NCBI GenBank assembly: GCA_902774325.1
Contig: CACYIC010000004.1
Location: 62,001 to 126,000, forward strand
Length of the DNA: 64,000 nt
DNA from: an uncultured Ruminococcus sp.
Lineage (GTDB): Bacteria; Bacillota; Clostridia; Oscillospirales; Acutalibacteraceae
Reading direction: 5' to 3'
Position 1 is the first letter of the stretch; every line of letters begins with the position of its first letter. Positions 10,853 to 19,007 of this stretch are shown here, piece by piece. Made by a program: the position numbers and the translations under genes. Under the pieces are notes generated by a model. It worked only from the letters and a program-made list of their open reading frames with translations, was not told the origin of the DNA and did not search any database.

Positions 10853-10881
10853 GGCAACGCCGCTGATTGTGCGGTATTGCC
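10853..10881 (+). repeat. Palindromic intergenic repeat, copy A (possible terminator)
   Basis: GGCAACGCCGC - 7 bases - GCGGTATTGCC forms an 11-bp stem with two G-T pairs, followed by TTTATTATT. It is a member of the dispersed repeat family in this window and sits 11 bases after a stop codon. Confidence 0.7.
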
Positions 10882-10960
10882 TTTATTATTAACCGCCTGC
10901 CACAATATATTGAGAATACGGCGCCGTAATTTTAAAAAATGAATTTTTTTGAAAAAAAGC

Positions 10961-10989
10961 TTGATTTTTAGCGGGTTATATGCTAGAAT
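10961..10989 (+). promoter_or_regulatory. rpsT promoter
   Basis: TTGATT and TAGAAT spaced by 17 bases, 38 bases before the rpsT start. Confidence 0.75.
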
Positions 10990-11026
10990 ATTACCCGAAT
11001 GACTGATAATTTAAGGAGGTGGGACA

Positions 11027-11287
11027 ATGCCCAACATCAAATCCGCAAAGAAGCGCGTTAAGGTTATCGCTGCAAAAACAGCGCGCAACAAGGCTGCTAA
11101 ATCCGCACTCAGGACCGCTGTCAAGAAGGCTTACTACGCTGTTGATACCAACGCCGACAACAAGCAGGAGGCAGTTCGTCTTGCTACAAAGAAAATCGAC
11201 CAGGCTGTAGCGAAGGGTATTCTTCACAAGAATACTGCCGCAAGAAGCAAATCCTCTCTCGCGAAGAGACTGAACGCTTCTGCGTAA
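11027..11287 (+). CDS. rpsT: 30S ribosomal protein S20
   Basis: Small primary-binding ribosomal protein of the 30S subunit. The 86-residue product starts MPNIKSAKKRV and is Lys/Ala-rich and helical throughout, with the family-typical KNTAARSKSSLAKRLN end. AAGGAGGTGGGACA before the ATG is a near-perfect ribosome site. It has its own promoter and a strong terminator, a normal single-gene arrangement. Confidence 0.97.
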   Translation: MPNIKSAKKRVKVIAAKTARNKAAKSALRTAVKKAYYAVDTNADNKQEAVRLATKKIDQAVAKGILHKNTAARSKSSLAKRLNASA

Positions 11288-11310
11288 TCAAAAAAGTGTT
11301 GCAAACCTTA

Positions 11311-11337
11311 AAAGCAGAGTTTTTCTCTGCTTTTTTT
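11311..11337 (+). terminator. Rho-independent terminator after rpsT
   Basis: AAAGCAGAG - TTTT - CTCTGCTTT with a run of seven T, 24 bases after the rpsT stop. Confidence 0.95.
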
Positions 11338-11346
11338 GTTTTTCTG

Positions 11347-11375
11347 TTGACTTTTTTAATTTTTTCGTTTAGAAT
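11347..11375 (+). promoter_or_regulatory. Promoter of the 49-residue membrane peptide
   Basis: TTGACT and TAGAAT spaced by exactly 17 bases, 42 bases before the ATG at 11417. Confidence 0.8.
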
Positions 11376-11416
11376 AGTAATATCAACAAAAAATATATAA
11401 AACGGAGGTCAATATT

Positions 11417-11566
11417 ATGAAAAAGAATAATTTCTGGCTGATCATCGGCATCGCTTCTGCTGTTGCCGTAGCCGCTGCAGCTCTTACCGCTTTCTTTATT
11501 GTTAAGGATAAGCAGAAAAAAGACGACGAGGAGCTCATGGAGTACCTCGACAACTCAATCGAATAA
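11417..11566 (+). CDS. 49-residue single-span membrane protein, function unknown
   Basis: A very short gene with full expression signals: its own -35/-10, an AACGGAGGTC ribosome site 8 bases before the ATG, and a hairpin terminator after the stop. The product starts MKKNNFW, then has one long Ala/Val/Ile-rich membrane segment (about residues 6-29), then a charged tail with KDKQKKDDEEL and MEYLDNSIE. There is no cysteine lipobox and no clear AxA signal peptidase site, so it probably stays membrane-anchored with the acidic tail exposed on one side. I do not recognise a family; tail-anchored regulators or assembly factors of this size exist in Firmicutes, but no function can be assigned. Confidence 0.8.
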   Translation: MKKNNFWLIIGIASAVAVAAAALTAFFIVKDKQKKDDEELMEYLDNSIE

Positions 11567-11572
11567 GAAAAA

Positions 11573-11606
11573 CGCCCGGCTTCAAAAGGAGTCGGGCACA
11601 TTTTTT
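11573..11606 (+). terminator. Terminator after the 49-residue gene
   Basis: CGCCCGGCTT - CAAAAG - GAGTCGGGC stem (one G-T pair) then ACATTTTTT. It begins 7 bases after the stop codon and comes just before the ribosome site of the next gene. Confidence 0.8.
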
Positions 11607-11619
11607 AAGGAGAACAGCT

Positions 11620-11901
11620 ATGATCGAATTGGAGCTTGACAAAATATTGAGCGAGGCGCGAAAGGATCCCGCTCTCAAGGAACGGCTGCTGAAAACCAGG
11701 AAGAGCGACGAGCCTGTGGAGGATTTTTGCGCTCTTTGCCGATCGCTCGGCTGCCAAATCACCGCGGGGGAGCTTTTTACGGTGGGAATGGACAGCAGCG
11801 ACGCAAAGCTGCGAAGCGTGAACGGCGGCGGGGTAAACGCCATCGACGGCTGGGACGACGCCTACGAGCAATTCTTTTCTTCTCTTATCTGGATGAAATA
11901 A
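11620..11901 (+). CDS. Nif11-like leader peptide family protein
   Basis: The 93-residue product resembles the Nif11-type leader seen on some ribosomal natural-product precursors. Residues 3-53 are helical with DPALKERLLKTRKSDE followed by CRSLGCQITAGEL, matching the family pattern of a DPxLxxxL helix and an LGxxITxxEL turn. A Gly-rich stretch SVNGGGVNAI (about 66-75) comes next, where a double-glycine cleavage site would be expected, then a short aromatic, acidic end (DGWDDAYEQFFSSLIW). AAGGAG lies 8 bases upstream of the ATG. No modification enzyme or peptide exporter lies next to it, so it is either an orphan precursor or a stand-alone member with another role. The family assignment is by eye. 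Confidence 0.6.
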   Translation: MIELELDKILSEARKDPALKERLLKTRKSDEPVEDFCALCRSLGCQITAGELFTVGMDSSDAKLRSVNGGGVNAIDGWDDAYEQFFSSLIWMK

Positions 11902-11968
11902 ATTGACGCTCTTGGTTATTGTTTAATAAATTGTAATCAATAGTTTTGAAATTATTGTTTATAATTGC

Positions 11969-11997
11969 TTGCAATGCGCAAAAAAATATGATATATT
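11969..11997 (+). promoter_or_regulatory. Aquaporin gene promoter
   Basis: TTGCAA and TATATT spaced by 17 bases, 63 bases before the ATG. Confidence 0.75.
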
Positions 11998-12060
11998 AAA
12001 TATGATGAAAAAATTCATCGCGGCGCCTGAGTCATCGCCGCATACAAAGGAGGAAAAAAT

Positions 12061-12768
12061 ATGGCTTCTGTAAAAAAGTACATCGCCGAGTTCATCGGCA
12101 CAATGGTTCTGGTCGTTCTCGGCTGCGGAACGGCTATGCTCGTCGGCTGCGGCTCTGAAAACGGCTGCGGTTACATCCTGACAGCCCTCGCCTTCGGTCT
12201 GGTCATCGTCGGCATGGCTTACTGCGTCGGCAACATCTCGGGATGTCACATCAACCCCGCCGTTTCTCTCGCCGTTCTCATTTCCGGCGGCATGAAGATC
12301 GCGGATTTCATCGGCTATATCGTCGCTCAGTGCCTCGGCGCCTTTGCGGGCGCGGGCGTTCTCGCCGCTATCTTCACCCTCGGCGGAGTAAAGGATCAGA
12401 CGGGCGGCTTCGGCTCCAACGGTCTTGACAACGTCGGCGGAAGCGCCGTCGCGGGTCTGCTGGTCGAGTGCTTTCTCACCTTCGTATTCGTGCTCACCAT
12501 CCTCGGCGTGACCTCAAAGAAGTTCAAGCACGGCTCCTTTGGCGGCCTCATCATCGGTCTTACCCTGACCCTTGTTCACATCCTCGGCATCGGTCTCACC
12601 GGAACCTCCGTCAACCCCGCCAGAAGCTTCGGTCCCGCTCTCGTAGCTCTCATGAACGGCAACGCTGCTCCCATGGGCGCTCTGTGGGTATTCATCGTCG
12701 GTCCCTTCGTAGGCGCGGCTGTCGCGGCAGTTGTTTACAAGCTCCTCGAAGGCAAAGCAACAGAGTAA
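12061..12768 (+). CDS. Aquaporin / MIP family channel
   Basis: Membrane channel for water or small uncharged solutes such as glycerol. The 235-residue protein has the six membrane spans of the family and both pore motifs, HINPAVS in the first half and SVNPARS in the second. The arginine directly after the second NPA is the selectivity-filter residue. A short, compact loop E and the absence of GlpF-type insertions favour a water-type (AqpZ-like) channel, but substrate cannot be settled by sequence alone. The ATG follows AAAGGAGGAAAAAAT. The gene has its own promoter and terminator and no linked glycerol genes. Confidence 0.93.
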   Translation: MASVKKYIAEFIGTMVLVVLGCGTAMLVGCGSENGCGYILTALAFGLVIVGMAYCVGNISGCHINPAVSLAVLISGGMKIADFIGYIVAQCLGAFAGAGVLAAIFTLGGVKDQTGGFGSNGLDNVGGSAVAGLLVECFLTFVFVLTILGVTSKKFKHGSFGGLIIGLTLTLVHILGIGLTGTSVNPARSFGPALVALMNGNAAPMGALWVFIVGPFVGAAVAAVVYKLLEGKATE

Positions 12769-12784
12769 TAAAAATCCGTTGATC

Positions 12785-12820
12785 AAGCGCCGCTGAGATT
12801 TTTCTCTCCGCGGCGCTTTT
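12785..12820 (+). terminator. Terminator after the aquaporin gene
   Basis: AAGCGCCGC pairs with GCGGCGCTT across an inner GAG/CTC helix, followed by a short T run. Confidence 0.85.
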
Positions 12821-12823
12821 GTA

Positions 12824-12852
12824 TTGACATCCGCAAAAAATGACGGTATAAT
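12824..12852 (+). promoter_or_regulatory. Promoter of the TSCPD protein and MarR-type regulator
   Basis: Perfect consensus TTGACA - 17 bases - TATAAT, one of the strongest promoters in the window. Confidence 0.92.
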
Positions 12853-12885
12853 CATTGTATCAAAGCTTTCTAAGGAAGTGTCACC

Positions 12886-13152
12886 GTGCGTTATACATAC
12901 AAAACCAGAAACACCTGCTCCTCACAGATACAATTTGATTTGAACGACGGCGTTGTCAGCAACGTCCGCTTCACCGGCGGCTGCAACGGCAACCTCAAGG
13001 CTATCTCAAAGCTCGTTGACGGCATGACCGTGGACGAGATCGAAAGCAAGCTCAAGGGCAACACCTGCGGCATGAGACCGACCTCCTGCGCCGACCAGCT
13101 CGCGCTCGCCGTAAGAGCCGCGCAGAGAAAGGCGGAATCGGGCAATGGATGA
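12886..13152 (+). CDS. TSCPD domain protein (TIGR03905-like)
   Basis: Small cytoplasmic protein of 88 residues, related to the C-terminal TSCPD domain found on some B12-dependent ribonucleotide reductases but here stand-alone, as in the TIGR03905 family. Conserved cysteines occur in NTCSS, GGCNGN, NTCGM and TSCADQL, a pattern that could bind a metal or take part in redox chemistry. The start is GTG, placed by AAGGAAG 8 bases before it. Its last 8 bases overlap the start of the MarR-type regulator, so the two are translationally coupled. Biochemical function is not established for the family as far as I know. Confidence 0.8.
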   Translation: MRYTYKTRNTCSSQIQFDLNDGVVSNVRFTGGCNGNLKAISKLVDGMTVDEIESKLKGNTCGMRPTSCADQLALAVRAAQRKAESGNG

Positions 13153-13597
13153 AAACGGCTATGAAGGCTTGTATCTGAGCAATCAACTCTGTTTTCCGCT
13201 TTACGCCGCGGCGCGCGAGGTGACAAAGCAGTACCGCCCCTACCTCGACGAGCTGGGCATGACTTATACGCAGTACATCGTTATGATGGTGCTGTGGGAA
13301 TACAGAAAATGCAGCGTCAAGCAGCTCGGCTCTAAGCTGCACCTTGACTCCGGCACCCTCACTCCCGTGCTAAAGAGTATGGAGCAAAAGGGCTTTTTGC
13401 AGCGCTGCCGCTCAAAGGAGGACGAGCGCGTGCTCTTGGTGGAGATCACCGAAAAGGGCAAAAAGCTCAGAAACGAAGCGGTGGATATCCCGGCGCGGGT
13501 CGGCGCCTGCGTTAAGCTCACCCGCGAGGAAGCGATCACCCTCCACACACTTCTGTATAAGGTGCTCGGCGGGATAGATGAAAATCGGGAAAAATAA
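13145..13597 (+). CDS. MarR-family regulator, OhrR-like
   Basis: DNA-binding regulator of 150 residues with the MarR winged helix (CSVKQLGSKLHLDSGTLTP, then the wing KEDERVLLV with its conserved Asp-Glu-Arg). The N-terminal sequence LSNQLCFPLYAAAREV carries a single Cys at residue 16, in the place of the peroxide-sensing Cys of OhrR/MgrA-type regulators, so a redox-responsive repressor is likely. No ohr gene is adjacent; the partner is the cysteine-rich TSCPD protein whose gene it overlaps by 8 bases. Targets are unknown. Confidence 0.88.
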   Translation: MDENGYEGLYLSNQLCFPLYAAAREVTKQYRPYLDELGMTYTQYIVMMVLWEYRKCSVKQLGSKLHLDSGTLTPVLKSMEQKGFLQRCRSKEDERVLLVEITEKGKKLRNEAVDIPARVGACVKLTREEAITLHTLLYKVLGGIDENREK

Positions 13598-13638
13598 TCC
13601 TTTTTCTCGATCGGTTTTCTAAATATGATGAAAAATAT

Positions 13639-13683
13639 CGGGCAGAACACTCGGCGGATCGCCGGATCGTCTGCCCGTTTTTT
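13639..13683. terminator. Bidirectional terminator between the MarR gene and purL
   Basis: CGGGCAGA pairs with TCTGCCCG around an inner CGGCG/CGCCG hairpin. A T run lies on the plus side and an A run on the other, so it can serve both converging genes. Confidence 0.88.
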
Positions 13684-13694
13684 ATGATACTGAA

Positions 13695-16600
13695 TCAACC
13701 GAAATACTTAACGCCGCTCTCGAAGATCCTCTGATCCTTCTCAAAGGGGACGTTCTTGTAGAGGTTTTCGCCCTTGCGCTCGCTGTGACCCATCTTGCCC
13801 AGCACTCTGCCGTCGGGCGAGGTGATGCCCTCGATCGCGCAGACCGAGCCGTTGATATTGAACTCGATGCTCCTGCCGGGATTTCCGCTGAGATCGACAT
13901 ATTGGGTGGCGATCTGTCCGTTTTCAGCGAGGCGCCTGACGGTTTCGGTATCCGCCATGAATCTGCCCTCGCCGTGGGATACGGGAACCGCGAAAACATC
14001 GCCGGCGTTCACGCCGCTGAACCACGGGGATTTGACCGAGGTTACGCGGGTATAAGCTATATGAGAAATATGCCTGCCGACGGTATTGAAGGTCAGGGTC
14101 GGGTCGGTGGGTTTAAGATCGCGGATCTCGCCATAGGGCACGAGACCGAGCTTTATGAGCGCCTGGAAGCCGTTGCAGATTCCGAGCATCAGACCGTCGC
14201 GGTTTTTGAGCAGCTCGTTGACCGCCTCGGAGATTCTGGGATTGCGGAAGGTGGTGGCTATGAACTTGCCCGAACCGTCGGGCTCGTCGCCGCCCGAGAA
14301 GCCGCCGGGAAGCATTATCATCTGCGACTCGGAGATGAGCTTTTCCATTTTGAGGATGGTTTCCTCGATGCCCTGCTGAGTGAGATTCTTCACGATAAGC
14401 ATTTCGACCTCGGCTCCCGCCTTTTCAAAGGCGCGGGCGGTATCGACCTCACAGTTGGTGCCCGGGAATACGGGGATGAACACCTTCGGCTTGGCGGTCT
14501 TTATCGCGGGAGAAGCTGTGCTGCGCTCGGTAAAGAGCGGAACGTCGACCTCCGGCTCGGGGCACTCCGCCTGAGTCGGGAACACCTTCTCCAGGGGAGC
14601 GGTCCACTTTTCGATAATATCCTTAAGGTCGGCGGAAGCGCCGCCCATTGTGATCCTTGCGTCGTCGGTAACTGTTCCGAGGTCGTAGCAGAGCACGTCG
14701 CCGTCAAGCTGAGCGCCGTCGGCAAGCTCGATGACGAGCGAGCCAGAAAGAGGCGCGAACAGCTCCTTGCCGGTAAGCTCCTTTGTAAATCTGAAGCCGA
14801 GCATATTTCCGAACGCCGCCTTGCAGACGCAGGCAGCGGCGCCGCCCTCCTTAACGACTGAGGCGGAGAGCACCTTGCCCTGCTCCATGAGAGCGTAGAC
14901 CGCCTTGTACATTGCGACGAGCTTGTCCCAGTCGGGCATGAGGGTCTCCCTGTTCTCGGGAACGGGAACGTAAATCACCTTTGAGCCGGGCTGCTTGAAC
15001 TCGGCTGAGATCGTCTTGCTCGCCTTGGTCATGGCTACGGCGAAGCTGACGAGAGTCGGCGGGACGTCGATATCCTCAAAGGAGCCGGACATGCTGTCCT
15101 TGCCGCCGATAGAGGGAAGTCCCAGGCGAAGCTGAGCCTGCATAGCGCCGAGCAGAGCCGCCGCGGGCTTGCCCCAGCGCGAGGGGACGTCGTTGAGTCT
15201 TTCAAAATACTCCTGGAAGGTGAGTCTTGCCTTGAGGGGATCCGCGCCGATCGCCAGCAGCTTTGATGCGCTCTCGACGACCGCGTAAGCGGAGCCGTGG
15301 AAGGGGCTCCAGCGTGAAACGGCAGGGATGAAGCCGTAGCTCATGGCGGTGGCGTCGTCGGTCTCGCCCTTTTCGAGCGGAAGCTTTGCCGCCATAGCCT
15401 CCTGGGGAGTGAGCTGGGTCTTTCCGCCGAAGGGCATGATAACCGTCGCCGCGCCGATCGAGGCGTCAAAGCGCTCGCAAAGTCCGATCTGTGAGCAGAC
15501 CTCGAGGCGCGCCATATTTTCTCCGATCGCCTCCTCAAAGGGCAGACCCTCGAGAACCGAGGGACAAGCCTCGCGGTAGCAGTCCTCCGCCTTCGGAGCG
15601 GAGATAAACGCCTTTGCGACCTGGGTAACGCCGTTTGTGTTCAGGAAGGCGCGGCTCAGGTCAACTATCTTGTCTCCGCGCCAGTTCATGGTCAGGCGGG
15701 GACTTTCCGTGACCTTCGCGACAGCGGTAGCCTCAAGGTTCTCAGCCGCCGCAAGCTCTATAAATTTTTCGACATCGTTTTTATCGAGCACAACAGCCAT
15801 TCTCTCCTGGCTTTCGGAGATCGCCAGCTCCGTGCCGTCAAGTCCGTCGTATTTCTTTGTCACCTTGTCGAGATCGACGGTAAGTCCGTCGGCGAGCTCG
15901 CCGATAGCTACGCAGACGCCGCCCGCGCCGAAATCGTTGCAGCGCTTGATGAGCTTTGCCGCCTCGGGATTGCGGAAAAGGCGCTGGATCTTGCGCTCTG
16001 TCGGCGGGTTGCCCTTCTGGACCTCCGCTCCGCAGGTTTCGATCGAACTTTCGGTGTGAGCCTTGGAGGAGCCTGTAGCGCCGCCGCAGCCGTCGCGTCC
16101 GGTTCTGCCTCCGAGAAGAACGATAACGTCATCGGGCAGCGGAGTTTCACGGATAACATTTTCCTTGGGAGAAGCGCCGATAACCGCGCCGATCTCCATT
16201 CTTTTTGCGACGTAGCCCTTGTCATAAAGCTCGACTACCTGACCTGTGGCAAGTCCGATCTGGTTTCCGTAGGAGCTGTAGCCGTTAGCCGCGCCTGTGG
16301 TTATCTTGCGCGAGGGCAGCTTGCCGTGCATGGTGTCCTTGAAGGGGATCGTCGGGTCGCCAGAGCCTGTTACGCGCATAGCCTGATAGACGTAAGCTCT
16401 GCCCGAGAGCGGGTCGCGGATAGCTCCGCCGAGGCAGGTCGCCGCGCCGCCGAAGGGCTCAATCTCGGTGGGGTGGTTATGGGTTTCATTTTTGAACTGA
16501 ACGAGCCATTTTTCTGTCTTGCCGTCTATCGTGACGGGAACCTCAACAGAGCAGGCGTTGATCTCCTCGCTCTCGTCGAGATCGGGGATCATGCCCTTCT

Positions 16601-17462
16601 TTTTGAGGGATTTCATGCCCATGAGAGCCATATCCATAAGGGAAACTATTCTGTCTGTGTCCTTGCCGTAGACCTCGTCGCGGGTCGCGTAATACTCCCT
16701 GAGAGCGTCCTCGATCACGGAGCCGAGCGCGGCTTTCTCGACCTCGACCTCGCTGAGACGGGTGAGGAAGGTCGTGTGGCGGCAGTGATCCGACCAATAG
16801 GTATCGATCACGCGCAGCTCGGTAACGCTGGGATCGCGGTGCTCGGTGTCGCGGAAATAATCGCGGCAGAATTTCAAATCGTCGAGGGTCATGGCGAAGC
16901 CCATTGAGCCGTAGTAATCCGACATTTCGGCGTCATCCCAGTCTATAAAGCCCTCAACTCGCTTTACGTCCTCCGGTACGGGAGTTTCCAGGTCGAGGGT
17001 CTCGGGCTTTTCAAGAGAGGCTAGGCGGCTCTCTACGGGATTTATGAGATAGTCCTCGATCCTTTTTTGGTCGTCGTCAGTGAGGTCGCCCTTGAGCGCG
17101 ATAACGCGCGCCGTGAGCACCTTGCAGCGCTCGCCCTGGGTAAGAAGCTGAACGCACTGCTCCGCCGAGTCGCCGCGCTGGTCATACTGACCCGGCAGAT
17201 ACTCCATCGCGAATACGCGCCAGCCAGCCGAAACAGGCAGCACCTCCTCGTAAATCACGTCGGCGTTCGGCTCCGAGAGCACGATGCCCTTCGCGTGCTC
17301 GTACTCGTCGCGGGTAAGTCCCTCGATATCATAGCGCACGATGTAGCGCAGATCGGTCACGTTGCGCATACCGAGATTGTGGCGGATATCCCACAGGGTC
17401 TGCTTGGCTACAACGTTGAAGCCCTCGCGCTTTTCTACAAAAATTCTGATTACGTCTGACAC
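13695..17462 (-). CDS. purL: Phosphoribosylformylglycinamidine synthase, single chain
   Basis: Fourth step of purine synthesis: converts FGAR, glutamine and ATP to FGAM. At 1255 residues it joins in one chain the PurS-like N-terminal domain, the linker, two PurL halves (with HNHPTEIEPFGGAATCLGG as ATP/FGAR signature) and a C-terminal glutamine amidotransferase domain. The amidotransferase triad is visible: Cys1096 in GICNGFQAL, His1226 and Glu1228 in GHSERKG. Bacilli split this enzyme into PurS, PurQ and PurL; the long chain is the clade II form typical of Clostridia. It stands alone, not in a pur operon. No purine riboswitch was recognised in the 140 bp upstream. Confidence 0.96.
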   Translation of the reverse strand: MSDVIRIFVEKREGFNVVAKQTLWDIRHNLGMRNVTDLRYIVRYDIEGLTRDEYEHAKGIVLSEPNADVIYEEVLPVSAGWRVFAMEYLPGQYDQRGDSAEQCVQLLTQGERCKVLTARVIALKGDLTDDDQKRIEDYLINPVESRLASLEKPETLDLETPVPEDVKRVEGFIDWDDAEMSDYYGSMGFAMTLDDLKFCRDYFRDTEHRDPSVTELRVIDTYWSDHCRHTTFLTRLSEVEVEKAALGSVIEDALREYYATRDEVYGKDTDRIVSLMDMALMGMKSLKKKGMIPDLDESEEINACSVEVPVTIDGKTEKWLVQFKNETHNHPTEIEPFGGAATCLGGAIRDPLSGRAYVYQAMRVTGSGDPTIPFKDTMHGKLPSRKITTGAANGYSSYGNQIGLATGQVVELYDKGYVAKRMEIGAVIGASPKENVIRETPLPDDVIVLLGGRTGRDGCGGATGSSKAHTESSIETCGAEVQKGNPPTERKIQRLFRNPEAAKLIKRCNDFGAGGVCVAIGELADGLTVDLDKVTKKYDGLDGTELAISESQERMAVVLDKNDVEKFIELAAAENLEATAVAKVTESPRLTMNWRGDKIVDLSRAFLNTNGVTQVAKAFISAPKAEDCYREACPSVLEGLPFEEAIGENMARLEVCSQIGLCERFDASIGAATVIMPFGGKTQLTPQEAMAAKLPLEKGETDDATAMSYGFIPAVSRWSPFHGSAYAVVESASKLLAIGADPLKARLTFQEYFERLNDVPSRWGKPAAALLGAMQAQLRLGLPSIGGKDSMSGSFEDIDVPPTLVSFAVAMTKASKTISAEFKQPGSKVIYVPVPENRETLMPDWDKLVAMYKAVYALMEQGKVLSASVVKEGGAAACVCKAAFGNMLGFRFTKELTGKELFAPLSGSLVIELADGAQLDGDVLCYDLGTVTDDARITMGGASADLKDIIEKWTAPLEKVFPTQAECPEPEVDVPLFTERSTASPAIKTAKPKVFIPVFPGTNCEVDTARAFEKAGAEVEMLIVKNLTQQGIEETILKMEKLISESQMIMLPGGFSGGDEPDGSGKFIATTFRNPRISEAVNELLKNRDGLMLGICNGFQALIKLGLVPYGEIRDLKPTDPTLTFNTVGRHISHIAYTRVTSVKSPWFSGVNAGDVFAVPVSHGEGRFMADTETVRRLAENGQIATQYVDLSGNPGRSIEFNINGSVCAIEGITSPDGRVLGKMGHSERKGENLYKNVPFEKDQRIFESGVKYFG

Positions 17463-17556
17463 AAAATCAGCCTCCCATGTTAATCATAGTCACGCTTATT
17501 TTATCATATAGCTTGTCTGTTTTGTTTTCTTTTTGGAATATAAAACAAATACCTAA

Positions 17557-17585
17557 AAGAAAAAACGCCATCACGCGGATGACGT
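17557..17585 (-). terminator. Terminator after acpP
   Basis: On the minus strand ACGTCATC - CGCGT - GATGGCGT followed by TTTTTTCTTTT. It separates acpP from purL. Confidence 0.9.
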
Positions 17586-17602
17586 TTCTCAATGCTGAAA
17601 AA

Positions 17603-17830
17603 TTATGAATTAGCCTCGATGTAAGCAACAAGAGCGCCGACGGTCTTGATGTTCTCGATCTCCTCGTCGGGAACCTCGACCTCGAACTCGTCCTCGATGG
17701 ACATGAGAAGGTCTACAACGTCGAGGGAATCAGCGCCGAGATCTTCCTGGAGATCGGTGTCGTTAGTGATCTTGTCCTCATCAACGTCGAACTGCTCCGC
17801 GAGGATCGCCTTTACTTTTTCTAATACCAT
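17603..17830 (-). CDS. acpP: Acyl carrier protein
   Basis: Carries growing acyl chains on a phosphopantetheine arm during fatty acid synthesis. The 75-residue acidic protein has the attachment site DSLDVVDLLM with Ser at residue 35. It has the normal length and a four-helix pattern. GGGAGGAAATTATA precedes the ATG. It stands alone, away from fab genes, with its own terminator; this is common in Clostridia. Because no fab genes are nearby, a carrier role in another pathway cannot be excluded, but the sequence is close to the primary-metabolism type. Confidence 0.94.
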   Translation of the reverse strand: MVLEKVKAILAEQFDVDEDKITNDTDLQEDLGADSLDVVDLLMSIEDEFEVEVPDEEIENIKTVGALVAYIEANS

Positions 17831-18148
17831 TATAATTTCCTCCCTGAAAAAATTTTGTACCTGTCATTATTCATATAGACAAAAGCACAGGTTTTATGCT
17901 ACAATGGTTAGCAAAGATAAAATTATACCGTTTTCAAATGCAGAAAGACTTTAATAATAAGTCAGCAACAAATGTTAAAGGGGTCTGTTTGAAAATAGTA
18001 TCAGGTCTTTTGCTACTTCAATATTATTGATAAACCGCGCCTTTGTCAATATGTAAATCGAAATTTCTTTAAAATTTTCTAAATTTGCATAGTTTTTTTA
18101 TTATAAGGCAGTAAATGAATAGGAAGATTTGAGCGGTTTTACGGAGGT
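17831..18148. other. AT-rich divergent intergenic region between acpP and aroE
   Basis: About 320 bases that should contain the promoters of acpP (minus) and the aro operon (plus). It is strongly AT-rich. I could not find a convincing -35/-10 pair with proper spacing for either gene, nor any RNA element. Confidence 0.6.
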
Positions 18149-18157
18149 ATGATGATC

Positions 18158-19000
18158 ATGAGCGGAAAGCATTACGCGGTTATCGGGCACCCGATCGGGC
18201 ATACGATGTCGCCGTTTATTCACAAAAGGCTGTTTGAGCTGGCGGGAGTCGAGGCGGATTACACACAGCTCGATATTTTTCCCGAAAAGCTCGGCGAGGA
18301 ATACAAAAGCGTCCTGAGCGCGCTTGACGGCTACAACGTGACTATCCCGCACAAGCAGAGCATTATCCCCTATCTCGACAGCCTCGACGAAAAGGCGCGG
18401 CTTTGCGGCAGCGTGAATACCGTGCGCAACGGCGAGGACGGGAGCCGTGGCTTCACCACCGATCCCGACGGCTTCATCAGGGCGACGGAAGCCGCGGGAA
18501 TAACTCTCGGCGGCAGGATAGTTATCCTCGGCTGCGGCGGCGCGGCGCGCTCGATAGCCTTTGAGCTGGCGCGGCGCGGGCTTGAGCTTGAGTTCGCGGT
18601 TCGTCCTCAGAGCGTCGGCAAGGCGGGTCTGCTCTGCCTCAATATCACGAGAAAGCTCCCGGACGCCGTGGTGAGCTTCGGGCTGATAAATCAGATAATC
18701 GGCATGGTAGACCTGCTGATAAACACCACCCCGGTCGGGATGTACCCAAATGTTGACGCTCAGCCCGTGAACCGCTGCGCGATCGGCAGATGCGCCGCGG
18801 TATTCGACGCTGTCTACAATCCGCTTGAGACCGCTCTGGTCAGGCAGGCGAAGGCTAACGGCTCGCTTGCCGTCGGCGGTATGTCAATGCTCGTATGGCA
18901 GGCAGCTGAGGCTCAAAGGCATTGGAACGGCTCCGAATTCGCAAAAGAGGATATCGAGAAGCTCTGCGTCCTCGCGTCGCGTGAGCTCGCGAACAGGTAG
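18158..19000 (+). CDS. aroE: Shikimate dehydrogenase
   Basis: Reduces 3-dehydroshikimate to shikimate with NADPH. Motifs: YAVIGHPIGHTMSPFIH at the N-terminus (shikimate binding), NVTIPHKQ with the catalytic Lys, GSVNTV, then the Rossmann loop VILGCGGAARS and the C-terminal NTTPVGMYP and FDAVYNPLETAL. Three ATGs lie within 12 bases; GGAGG at 18143-18147 fits ATG 18158 (10 bases) better than the first ATG at 18149 (1 base), so I start at 18158, with 18152 possible. It is the first gene of a seven-gene aromatic operon; aroK starts 7 bases after its stop. Confidence 0.93.
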   Translation: MSGKHYAVIGHPIGHTMSPFIHKRLFELAGVEADYTQLDIFPEKLGEEYKSVLSALDGYNVTIPHKQSIIPYLDSLDEKARLCGSVNTVRNGEDGSRGFTTDPDGFIRATEAAGITLGGRIVILGCGGAARSIAFELARRGLELEFAVRPQSVGKAGLLCLNITRKLPDAVVSFGLINQIIGMVDLLINTTPVGMYPNVDAQPVNRCAIGRCAAVFDAVYNPLETALVRQAKANGSLAVGGMSMLVWQAAEAQRHWNGSEFAKEDIEKLCVLASRELANR

Positions 19001-19007
19001 GCGCGCG

